From assembly GCA_046727575.1 (NCBI GenBank), contig JBKPCV010000219.1:1-8691 (forward strand): a stretch of DNA of 8,691 nt, read 5' to 3'. This document shows positions 1 to 5,468 of this stretch, one piece after another. The first letter of the stretch is position 1; every line of letters starts with the position of its first letter. Both the position numbers and the translations under genes were made by a program. A model generated the notes under the pieces. The model saw nothing but the letters and a program-made list of their open reading frames with translations, made no database searches and was not told where the DNA came from. This stretch comes from DASPTH01 sp046727575. GTDB taxonomy: Bacteria > Actinomycetota > Acidimicrobiia > IMCC26256 > DASPTH01.

Positions 1-154
1 AGACGTACTGCCCCTGGGTGTCCTCCCAGCCGAGCTTGTACTTGCCGAGGTCGATGCCGCTGACGGCCCGGGTGTCCGTCACGGAACCTTGGCGGGACCC
101 CGGCGGCGTATCCGGCCGTTCCATGACGGCGCCCGGCGCCCCTCGATCCTTCAT
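1..154 (-). CDS. sufB: SufB-type Fe-S cluster assembly scaffold, N-terminal part
   Basis: This is the start of a gene that runs off the left edge; 51 codons are visible. After a poorly conserved leader it reads GIDLGKYKLGWEDTQGQYV (about residues 33-51). This resembles the N-terminus of SufB, where a (G)IDLGKYKxGW-type segment precedes the FKPKKGL region, which lies outside the window. SufB is the cytoplasmic scaffold of the SufBCD complex that builds Fe-S clusters. The ATG at 154 is chosen because an excellent Shine-Dalgarno, AAGGGGAG (minus strand, 161-168), sits 6 bases upstream. In-frame alternatives are an ATG at 124 and a GTG at 82; the GTG would give a shorter, more SufB-like N-terminus but has only a weak RBS. 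No sufR-like gene lies directly upstream, although one often does in actinobacteria. The identification rests on about 19 residues, so it is good but not certain. Confidence 0.68.
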   Translation of the reverse strand, partial: MKDRGAPGAVMERPDTPPGSRQGSVTDTRAVSGIDLGKYKLGWEDTQGQYV

Positions 155-243
155 TCCACACTCCCCTTCGCTCTGTCCTACGCGACCGAGACCGTCTGCT
201 GCCATCCAAGACCTCTGGGCTCGGTTGCCTTGAGCATACGCCG

Positions 244-273
244 ATCTCATGAAATTTTATACTAGTATTTCAA
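244..273. promoter_or_regulatory. AT-rich palindromic island between sufB and the plus-strand genes
   Basis: This AT-rich island stands out against GC-rich surroundings. It contains the perfect 10-bp palindrome ATACTAGTAT (259-268). On the minus strand, TTGAAA (268-273) and TGAGAT (244-249) are 18 bases apart and could be a weak promoter for sufB, with a leader of about 80 bases. On the plus strand, TATACT (258-263) resembles a -10 box but has no good -35. The position, about 100 bp upstream of sufB, fits a promoter/operator. Which regulator binds is unknown. Confidence 0.4.
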
Positions 274-380
274 TGCGATAGAGTGGCGTCTTCGGAGACG
301 GGCACCGTGCCGACACGGGGCAGACGGTCACGCGCACACCTCCGACCAGGAAGGCGTCTCCCACCTACGTCTGGAGCACC

Positions 381-503
381 ATGGCGAAACAGAGATCGAA
401 GAAGGCCGGTCCAAGCAAGGCCCTGACGGACGGCGGAGGCTCGGGCGGACCACCCGGCAAGAAGCAGAGGCGCAGGGTCCGAAGAAACCGTGAGGGCAAG
501 TAG
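381..503 (+). CDS. possible 40-residue, strongly basic protein
   Basis: This short frame begins with ATG and ends at TAG, with a second in-phase TAG immediately after. GGAG (373-376) lies 4 bases upstream of the start, which is a usable but close Shine-Dalgarno. The product starts MAKQRSKKAGPSKALTDGGG, continues through a Gly/Pro-rich linker (about residues 18-26), and ends in a basic tail containing KKQRRRVRRNR (27-37). It has 14 Lys/Arg against 2 Asp/Glu. There is no membrane segment and no known motif. Such a protein would be expected to bind nucleic acid or the ribosome, but that is inference from charge alone. It lies divergent from sufB, with the AT-rich island between them. I do not recognise the family, and it could be a chance frame. 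Confidence 0.4.
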   Translation: MAKQRSKKAGPSKALTDGGGSGGPPGKKQRRRVRRNREGK

Positions 504-631
504 TAGTTAGAAGCGCCGTGGCGCGGTATTGGCCCGACGTGGCGACGCCGCTCACCGCTTTCAAGATCTCGTCGTGCTCAACATCGGTCTTGTGTCGAGA
601 ACAGAGACGAGTACGGGGGCGAGGCCTGACT

Positions 632-796
632 CACGACGCGCACTGCGCAAGCCAAGAACACGCCGAACGGTTGGTCCTTGCAATGCCCGAGGGGTAGCCA
701 CACAGACACCGGCCGCGCACTGCTTACAGCATCGTCACCGACCTGGCCGACGCGGGCTACGTCGTCAAGGAGCGCGACGGCACTTGGAACCGCGCG
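632..796 (+). pseudogene. decayed winged-helix (MarR/ArsR-like) transcriptional regulator
   Basis: One frame carries two stretches that resemble the small actinobacterial winged-helix proteins. EHAERLVLAM (656-685) matches the usual NHAxVLxxIA helix, and SIVTDLADAGYVVKERDG (728-781) matches the recognition helix and wing, typically TERTAYGIVTDLTDAGYVVKERDGRRNRY. Between them lie a TAG stop (695-697) and a segment about 8 codons shorter than expected. After 796 the family pattern disappears. No start codon with an RBS was found. The best reading is a dead gene with an internal stop, a small deletion and loss of both ends. The family resemblance is from memory of the motif, not from a search. 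Confidence 0.55.
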
Positions 797-858
797 ACTC
801 GCGCGGAAAAAGGAGCCGGCGCCGCTCGATGGGCAGACCATGCCATATGGGGCAGGTC

Positions 859-887
859 TTGACAGGCCGGAGCGGTGCTTTTAGGGT
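859..887 (+). promoter_or_regulatory. sigma-70-type promoter for the secreted hydrolase
   Basis: TTGACA (859-864) and TAGGGT (882-887) are separated by exactly 17 bases. This fits the actinobacterial housekeeping pattern TTGAC-N16-18-TAGRRT. Transcription would begin near 894, giving a leader of about 98 bases before the hydrolase ATG at 992. It lies just downstream of the decayed regulator. Confidence 0.6.
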
Positions 888-991
888 GTGTGGCACTCGT
901 GCCACGAAGCCTCGCCGGACCGCGACTCCAGAAGCGCCGCCGTCGAGCCGATCGCATGGTGCGGTGTGGATTCGAGGGGAGGCCAATTCAA

Positions 992-2497
992 ATGAAGCGA
1001 CGCCGCTCTGTTCTGTTCGCTGCGGTGGTCACCGTGTTGATCGTGTTCGGCGCCGCGCTACCGACCGCACTCGTGCGGGGAACTGCATTCGCGACGGCAA
1101 GTCCCACCGTCACCGGGCCGATCCCAGGGACACCATCCCTCTTGGGGACGAACTTCGATCTGTCGCAAGTCGGCTACGAGCAGTCCGAGTTCTTCATCTC
1201 CGGCACCGCGACGAGCTACACGTCCGCGGCATCGTTGACCACCGACGGCAAGTGGACGGTGACACCCAATGACAGCGCGCCCTACACGACCCGGGTGGTG
1301 GTCCGACGCCCGATCGACCCAACGCAGTTCAACGGGACCGTCATCGTCGAGTGGTTGAACGTCAGCGGTGCGCTCGACTACCCGTCAGACTGGGTGCAGT
1401 TCCACACCGAGCTCGTCCGGGACGGCTTCGCGTGGGTCGGCGTCTCCGCTCAATGGCTCGGGGTGAATGCGCTCAAGACGGGTGTGCCCGTCGGGGACCC
1501 GGCGCGGTACGCGTCCCTGTCGCATCCCGGTGACAGCTACTCGTACGACATCTTCTCGCAGGCCGGGCAAGCGATTCGCGACGATGCCTCGCGGGCACCA
1601 CCGAAGCTCCTGGACGGCTTGACGCCGAACAAGCTCATCGCGGTCGGGCATTCCCAGTCGGCCGCCCGCCTGGTCACATACATCGACGCGCTGCAGCTCA
1701 GGGACAACGCGTACGACGGTTACCTCGTGCACGGCCGAGGCGCGAGAGGAGCGTCGCTGTTGCAGGTGGCACCGCCCGCGGCCACTCCGATCGTGCCCGC
1801 GCCGTCACCGAACACGATGATCCGCGACGATGTCAATGTTCCGGTCTTCGTCGTCCAGTCTGAGACCGACATGAACAACAGCGCGCTCTATTCCCGCCAA
1901 CCGGACGCGACGAACTTCCGGCTGTGGGAGATCGCTGGTGGGTCCCACTTCGACTACTACGCGCTCTTCCTCGGTCCTGACGACGCGGGGGGCGGGCAGT
2001 CCGCGGGCTCGAATCTCGTGGCGATGCAGAACCCGCCGAAGAACACCTCGGCCGGTAACTGCACGCTTGGCATCAACACCGGTGGTACGCACTGGGTGAT
2101 GAACGCGGCGATCTACGCAGTGAACCAGTGGGTGGTGAACGGTACGCCGCCGACGTCGACACTGGTGCAAGTCACGACGAGCCCTGGTGTCACGCCGGTG
2201 GGGTTCGTGCGGGATCCCAATACAGGCATCGCCCTCGGCGGGGTGCGGTCGCCGCACGTCGACGCGCCGATTGCGACGCTGACGGGCACCGGGAACACAC
2301 CCGTCCCCAACTGCACGCTCTTCGGGACGACCACGCCGTTCACGCCCGACCAGATCGCGGCCCTGTACAACAACCACGGCCAGTTCGTCGCTCGATGGGG
2401 TCAAGCGGCCCAGGACGACGTCAAGGCGGGTTTCCTGCTGCCGGCCGATGCCGCCGACCTCAAGACCGCGGCCGCGCAATCCCAGATCGCGAAATGA
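992..2497 (+). CDS. secreted alpha/beta hydrolase domain-containing protein
   Basis: A 501-residue exported serine hydrolase. The ATG at 992 is chosen because GAGGGGAGG (974-982) sits 9 bases upstream and the protein then opens with a textbook signal peptide: MKRRRS, a hydrophobic core (residues 7-28) and likely cleavage near 34-36 (AFATA). The longer frame from 875 lacks these. The mature part has the pattern of the 'alpha/beta hydrolase domain' family (Abhydrolase_10-like): TRVVVRRPIDP (100-110), VIVEWLNVSG (117-126), then the nucleophile elbow GHSQS (219-223, Ser221). An acidic candidate lies in QSETD (289-293), and a catalytic His candidate is H319 in AGGSHFD; H367 is a second His in GGTHW. 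Cys357 and Cys441 could pair outside the cell. Likely an esterase or lipase-like enzyme; the substrate is not readable. It is convergent with the TetR gene. Confidence 0.86.
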   Translation: MKRRRSVLFAAVVTVLIVFGAALPTALVRGTAFATASPTVTGPIPGTPSLLGTNFDLSQVGYEQSEFFISGTATSYTSAASLTTDGKWTVTPNDSAPYTTRVVVRRPIDPTQFNGTVIVEWLNVSGALDYPSDWVQFHTELVRDGFAWVGVSAQWLGVNALKTGVPVGDPARYASLSHPGDSYSYDIFSQAGQAIRDDASRAPPKLLDGLTPNKLIAVGHSQSAARLVTYIDALQLRDNAYDGYLVHGRGARGASLLQVAPPAATPIVPAPSPNTMIRDDVNVPVFVVQSETDMNNSALYSRQPDATNFRLWEIAGGSHFDYYALFLGPDDAGGGQSAGSNLVAMQNPPKNTSAGNCTLGINTGGTHWVMNAAIYAVNQWVVNGTPPTSTLVQVTTSPGVTPVGFVRDPNTGIALGGVRSPHVDAPIATLTGTGNTPVPNCTLFGTTTPFTPDQIAALYNNHGQFVARWGQAAQDDVKAGFLLPADAADLKTAAAQSQIAK

Positions 2498-2548
2498 ACG
2501 CGAGGTAGGCGCGGTCTGCACCGGCACGCAGCATCGCAGCGAACTGGT

Positions 2549-2577
2549 GGCGCGGGATCGGTTTCTCGAGACGCGCC
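2549..2577. terminator. weak hairpin between convergent hydrolase and TetR genes
   Basis: The 112-bp gap between the two stop codons contains GGCGCG (2549-2554) pairing with CGCGCC (2572-2577) across a 17-base loop that includes the small palindrome TCTCGAGA. There is no T-tract on either strand. It could act as a bidirectional terminator, but the stem is short for this GC content. Nothing else was seen in the gap. Confidence 0.22.
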
Positions 2578-2609
2578 CGACCGCCCCCTCCGGTGAGTGA
2601 GGTAGCTCG

Positions 2610-3251
2610 CTACGGAGCCGTCCGGTCGAGTTGGCACGCGGCCGATTCGAGGCAGACTGATACAACCTCGTCGAAGCAGTCGACCAGTGATGGTCGGTCT
2701 TCTGTCAGGAAGATGTGCGCAGCGCTGCTGAGCCAGCCCACTGCCATGACAGTGATGGCGTGGAGCTCGGCAAACGGGTGGTTCTCGCCTGGACGGCTCT
2801 GCAGTGCTTCGATGAGGTGGTTCTTTGCCGCTCGGCTTCCCGCTGCGAGTTCTTCGCCGGCGAGGCGGGGCTCCATTACCAGAACCGCGCGAATCTGCGC
2901 GAGCAGGTCACGGTCGTAGCCCACGATGCAGAGCTCTCGCAAGACGGTGTGGAGGCTCTGCAGCGGTGGCTCAGATGCCGGGCGTTCGCGAAGGCGTTGT
3001 ACCGCGACTTCACGACGGATGACGAGCTGGTCGAAGAGGATCGCTTGCTTGCCTTCGAAGTGACGAAAGACCGTACGGCGTGCGACACCCGCGTCTTCGG
3101 CGATTTGATCGATTGTCGTTGCCGCGTACCCTTGACGTACGAAGAGTTCCAGGGCGGTCTGCGCGATTCGGCTTCGCGTCGCGTTGGTGTTCCGCTCTCG
3201 AACGGTCTCCGCCACGAGGCGGGATGGTAGCGATCGAGTCCTCCGGCGCAC
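2610..3251 (-). CDS. TetR/AcrR-family transcriptional regulator
   Basis: A 213-residue one-component regulator, the usual TetR size. The N-terminal DNA-binding domain spans about residues 24-72: a first helix with TALELFVRQGYAATTIDQIA (32-51), then the helix-turn-helix AEDAGVARRTVFRHFEGK (51-68). The remainder is all-helical and variable, as expected for the ligand-binding and dimerisation domain; the ligand is unknown. The start is uncertain. GTG at 3251 is the first in frame but has no clear Shine-Dalgarno, and GTG at 3215 (residue 13) also precedes the whole domain. It is convergent with the hydrolase and divergent from the Asp-box protein. Promoter candidates for both divergent genes overlap at 3304-3351, so autoregulation plus control of the divergent gene is the likeliest role (inference). 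Confidence 0.85.
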   Translation of the reverse strand: MRRRTRSLPSRLVAETVRERNTNATRSRIAQTALELFVRQGYAATTIDQIAEDAGVARRTVFRHFEGKQAILFDQLVIRREVAVQRLRERPASEPPLQSLHTVLRELCIVGYDRDLLAQIRAVLVMEPRLAGEELAAGSRAAKNHLIEALQSRPGENHPFAELHAITVMAVGWLSSAAHIFLTEDRPSLVDCFDEVVSVCLESAACQLDRTAP

Positions 3252-3303
3252 CGCAAGGCAGGCCGGTACGCGCTCATCGGCTCCCTGGTCGACCGTGCGC
3301 TGG

Positions 3304-3332
3304 TTGACGGTCCGTGGTCATGTCACTAGTGT
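3304..3332 (+). promoter_or_regulatory. promoter candidate toward the Asp-box protein gene
   Basis: TTGACG (3304-3309) and TAGTGT (3327-3332) are 17 bases apart, the actinobacterial sigma-70 pattern. Initiation near 3339 would give a long leader of about 245 bases before 3585. The -10 lies within the direct repeat TGTCAC-TAG-TGTCAC (3321-3335), which contains the palindrome CACTAGTG (3324-3331). That places a plausible TetR operator on the promoter. Confidence 0.45.
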
Positions 3333-3351
3333 CACATTCTCATCCTGACAG
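3323..3351 (-). promoter_or_regulatory. promoter candidate toward the TetR gene, overlapping the divergent one
   Basis: On the minus strand CTGTCA (3346-3351) and TAGTGA (3323-3328) are 17 bases apart. The -10 box overlaps the plus-strand -10 inside the shared palindrome CACTAGTG (3324-3331). Initiation near 3316 would give a leader of about 65 bases for the TetR gene. The hexamers are moderate matches, so this is a candidate only. Confidence 0.35.
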
Positions 3352-3377
3352 GCTGCACGTCCGGGGGGTGTGACGGC

Positions 3378-3554
3378 ATGGCGCGTCGTGGTCGCATGTA
3401 TGGGGGCGCCGCGATCGGCGACGCTCGACCTCGTGCGCTCGGCCGCTTCCTGCGTCATACGGGGTGCACGAAACGGTCGACGACCGTGCGGCGGCGCGCA
3501 TCACCGCCCATGCTGCATCCCTTCCGGACATTGCTCGAAGCCGCCAACGAATGA
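3378..3554 (+). CDS. possible 58-residue leader ORF before the Asp-box protein
   Basis: ATG at 3378 is preceded by GGGGGG (3363-3368), 9 bases upstream, and the frame runs to TGA at 3552-3554, 30 bases before the next gene's start. The product begins MARRGRMYGGAAIGDARPRA and is Arg-rich. It shows no membrane segment and no recognisable motif. It may be a short leader gene, a decayed gene or a chance frame in the long leader; chance is quite possible at this GC content. Confidence 0.2.
   Translation: MARRGRMYGGAAIGDARPRALGRFLRHTGCTKRSTTVRRRASPPMLHPFRTLLEAANE
3473..3487. promoter_or_regulatory. interrupted palindrome in the Asp-box gene leader
   Basis: ACGGTCG and CGACCGT form a perfect 7-bp inverted repeat around a single A. 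The right half belongs to CGACCGTGCG (3481-3490), which recurs exactly at 3290-3299, next to another palindrome, GGTCGACC (3287-3294). The two copies flank the divergent promoters, which would suit a regulator acting at two sites. In DNA rich in CGAC words a chance origin is not excluded. Confidence 0.28.
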
Positions 3555-3584
3555 TCATCGACCGCTCGCTGCAAGGACGGGAAC

Positions 3585-5075
3585 ATGACCAGATGGCTGC
3601 ATCGTCTCGGTACGTGGATCGCACGAGTCGGACTGGCATTGAGTCTGCTCCTCGGTGGATTGCTAGCGGCCGCACTTCCGTCGCCAGCCAGCGCGTCAGC
3701 TCCCTCGATCGCCACGGCGGGCGACCTGCCGCCGGGACTGCAGCCGACGGAGGTCGACATCACGAAGGACACCACACACCGGTACGGCGAGCCGGAGCTG
3801 GCCGTCAACCCGAAGAATCCGAACAACTTGGTCTACATGATCATGCAGGAGTCATACACGTACGCGTGCCAGGCCGCGCACGACCCTGCCTGCACCGCGG
3901 GCGGCACGACCGGTCTCCTGACCATTCCGGGTTTCATCTACGCCAAGGTCTTCGTGTCGTTCGACCGCGGCCACACATGGACGAACGTGAGCTTCCCTGG
4001 ATTCGTGCCGGGGCATCCGGACCTGCTCTCGATCTCCGATCCAATGGTGACCGCGACGGCAGATGGAACCTTCTACATCGCGTGGAACGACATGCACATG
4101 ACGACCACGCGGGCGAACGGCATCCTCAACGGCGGGCTCGCAGTGAGCAAGTCGACCGACGGTGGATCGACGTGGAGCCAACCGACGTTGGCCGGCACGC
4201 CCAACGACCGACCGTTCATGACCGCTGATCTCTCGACCGGGAAGATCTACGTCGCTTCGGGAAACCCGCCGATCTTCGGGAACCTCGGGCCGACCTCGAC
4301 CGCGGATCCGAACGCGCCTGTGGGTGCAATCTCCGACCGGTGGCTCGCGTCGTCGTCGGACGGTGTCACGTGGACGGGACCGAACCGCTTCGGCGGCGGA
4401 GGCACGCCCGGATTCGCGGGATCGTCCGCGACGATCTCGGCGGCCAACGGGGTTCTCGCCGCGGCGTTCCGCTCGACCAACGCCGCGGCCTGTACCTTCT
4501 TCGTCGGCTCGAGCGCGCCCTGCACCGTCTTCCAGACGACCACCGATGCGGGGGCCACGTGGACACGCCGCCCGGTGCCCGTCCCGGCGGACTCGACCGG
4601 CGCCGTCTTGGTCGGGGCGGATCCGACACTTCCGGGCACCTACACGGTCGCCATGTTGAACTCTACTGGTGGCCAGTTCCGGGTCTCCGTGACACACGAC
4701 TCCGGCAGCACCTGGAACGGCCCGACGACCTTGACGGACAACCCGAGCACGACGAAGTTCAAGACGTGGATCGCCTACTCGCCAAAGGGGCGCCTCGGGT
4801 TGATGTGGCGAAGCAACGACGCGGCGCCCGGCGGCCCGTACAAGGTCTTTGCCGCGGTGTCGGACGATCAAGGCGCGACATGGACCGACCCGCTGCAGAT
4901 CAGCACCGCGTCGTCGCCGGCGCCCGACCCCACCCAAGTTGCTCTCGATGACACGTCGATGATCGCCTTGGACAACCAGAACGCGTTCGTAGCGTGGGGC
5001 GACTGGCGGCCCGGTGAGGTGCAAGGGTTCTTCAGCGCCATCAAGGCGCAAGCGTTCTCCTTCCACCAGCACTGA
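3585..5075 (+). CDS. secreted Asp-box (BNR) repeat protein, sialidase-like beta-propeller
   Basis: A 496-residue exported protein. ATG at 3585 follows AAGGACGG (3573-3580) and starts a signal peptide: basic MTRWLHRLGTWIAR, a hydrophobic core (residues 15-30) and likely cleavage after ASASA (39). The mature protein opens with EPELAVNPKNPNNLV (69-83), typical of secreted BNR proteins. Six Asp-box motifs (SxDxGxTW) follow, at 125-132, 190-197, 257-263 (one residue shorter), 319-326, 370-377 and 426-433, spaced as the blades of a six- or seven-bladed propeller. The FRIP-type motif of true sialidases is not evident. An automatic 'exo-alpha-sialidase' label would therefore be too specific; carbohydrate binding or hydrolysis is only a possibility. 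Cys pairs at 95/103 and 303/313 could form disulfides. The gene is divergent from TetR and probably under its control. Confidence 0.83.
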   Translation: MTRWLHRLGTWIARVGLALSLLLGGLLAAALPSPASASAPSIATAGDLPPGLQPTEVDITKDTTHRYGEPELAVNPKNPNNLVYMIMQESYTYACQAAHDPACTAGGTTGLLTIPGFIYAKVFVSFDRGHTWTNVSFPGFVPGHPDLLSISDPMVTATADGTFYIAWNDMHMTTTRANGILNGGLAVSKSTDGGSTWSQPTLAGTPNDRPFMTADLSTGKIYVASGNPPIFGNLGPTSTADPNAPVGAISDRWLASSSDGVTWTGPNRFGGGGTPGFAGSSATISAANGVLAAAFRSTNAAACTFFVGSSAPCTVFQTTTDAGATWTRRPVPVPADSTGAVLVGADPTLPGTYTVAMLNSTGGQFRVSVTHDSGSTWNGPTTLTDNPSTTKFKTWIAYSPKGRLGLMWRSNDAAPGGPYKVFAAVSDDQGATWTDPLQISTASSPAPDPTQVALDDTSMIALDNQNAFVAWGDWRPGEVQGFFSAIKAQAFSFHQH

Positions 5076-5118
5076 GTTCGGCAACACCCGCGCGATCCCC
5101 ACGAGAGAGACGCGGCAC

Positions 5119-5361
5119 TTGACGAGTACCGCTGAGCATCGGCGCGTGCGGAATCGCGGAGGTCGTCTCGCGCTGGCGTGTTGGGCAGCCCTTGCCGTGT
5201 TCGTCTCACTTTCTTCGCTTGCGTTGCATGAGGCTTCGGCCCTGCCGATGTCGCGCGAGCAGCACCGGTCCACGAACGCATGCCCTGCTCGCGTACGCGC
5301 AACTATCGCGGATCGAATGAGACGGCTCCGAGCTCGTCGAATCGCGGTCAGCCGCGGCTGA
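5119..5361 (+). CDS. possible small secreted or membrane protein (80 residues)
   Basis: The frame from TTG at 5119 has the shape of an exported protein: a basic start (RRVRNRGGR, residues 9-17), the hydrophobic core LALACWAALAVFVSLSSLAL (18-37) and a cleavage-like EASA-LP (39-44). About 38 mostly basic residues follow before the TGA, which lies inside a perfect palindrome. AGAGAG (5104-5109) is a weak Shine-Dalgarno. The frame is also open upstream to 5014, where it overlaps the Asp-box gene's end out of frame. It could be a small secreted peptide, the remnant of a longer secreted protein, or chance. No family is recognised. It starts 43 bases after the Asp-box gene and could share its transcript. 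Confidence 0.33.
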   Translation: MTSTAEHRRVRNRGGRLALACWAALAVFVSLSSLALHEASALPMSREQHRSTNACPARVRATIADRMRRLRARRIAVSRG

Positions 5362-5362
5362 C
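5347..5362. terminator. perfect 16-bp palindrome, candidate bidirectional terminator
   Basis: GTCAGCCGCGGCTGAC is a perfect palindrome and folds as a 6-bp stem with a CGCG loop. It lies between the plus-strand genes ending at 5075 or 5361 and the convergent minus-strand oxidoreductase ending at 5469. A second perfect palindrome, GCTCGGCCGAGC, is at 5424-5435. Neither has a T-tract, which is common for actinobacterial terminators. Nothing else was identified in 5362-5468. Confidence 0.4.
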
Positions 5363-5468
5363 TCTCAAACCTCTGGCGTTCGCGCCAATAGTCGTCGATC
5401 CAATCGCCCGCTACCTTGTGGAGGCTCGGCCGAGCATCGTTGTCACGTCGGGCGCATCGCGCGCATGG

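Noticed and set aside
632..796. The decayed winged-helix gene as a former sufR
   Set aside because: SufR normally lies upstream of sufB on the same strand. This fossil is on the opposite strand and resembles other small winged-helix proteins, with no Fe-S ligand cysteines visible.
875..991. Longer hydrolase start at 875
   Set aside because: The extra 39 residues are Arg-rich, precede the signal peptide and overlap the likely promoter -10; the ATG at 992 has the strong Shine-Dalgarno.
529..1272. 247-codon open frame on the plus strand ahead of and overlapping the hydrolase
   Set aside because: It overlaps the hydrolase signal peptide and catalytic domain out of frame, lacks an RBS and is Arg/His-rich in the manner of a GC-rich shadow frame. 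The winged-helix fossil lies in a different frame of the same DNA.
1805..2665. 286-codon open frame antisense to the hydrolase and TetR end
   Set aside because: It shows no motif, Arg-rich composition and full overlap with the recognised hydrolase; a shadow frame.
3852..5273. 473-codon open frame antisense to the Asp-box gene
   Set aside because: It is almost entirely Arg-rich low-complexity sequence opposite a gene with clear Asp-box motifs and a signal peptide; a mirror frame caused by high GC3.
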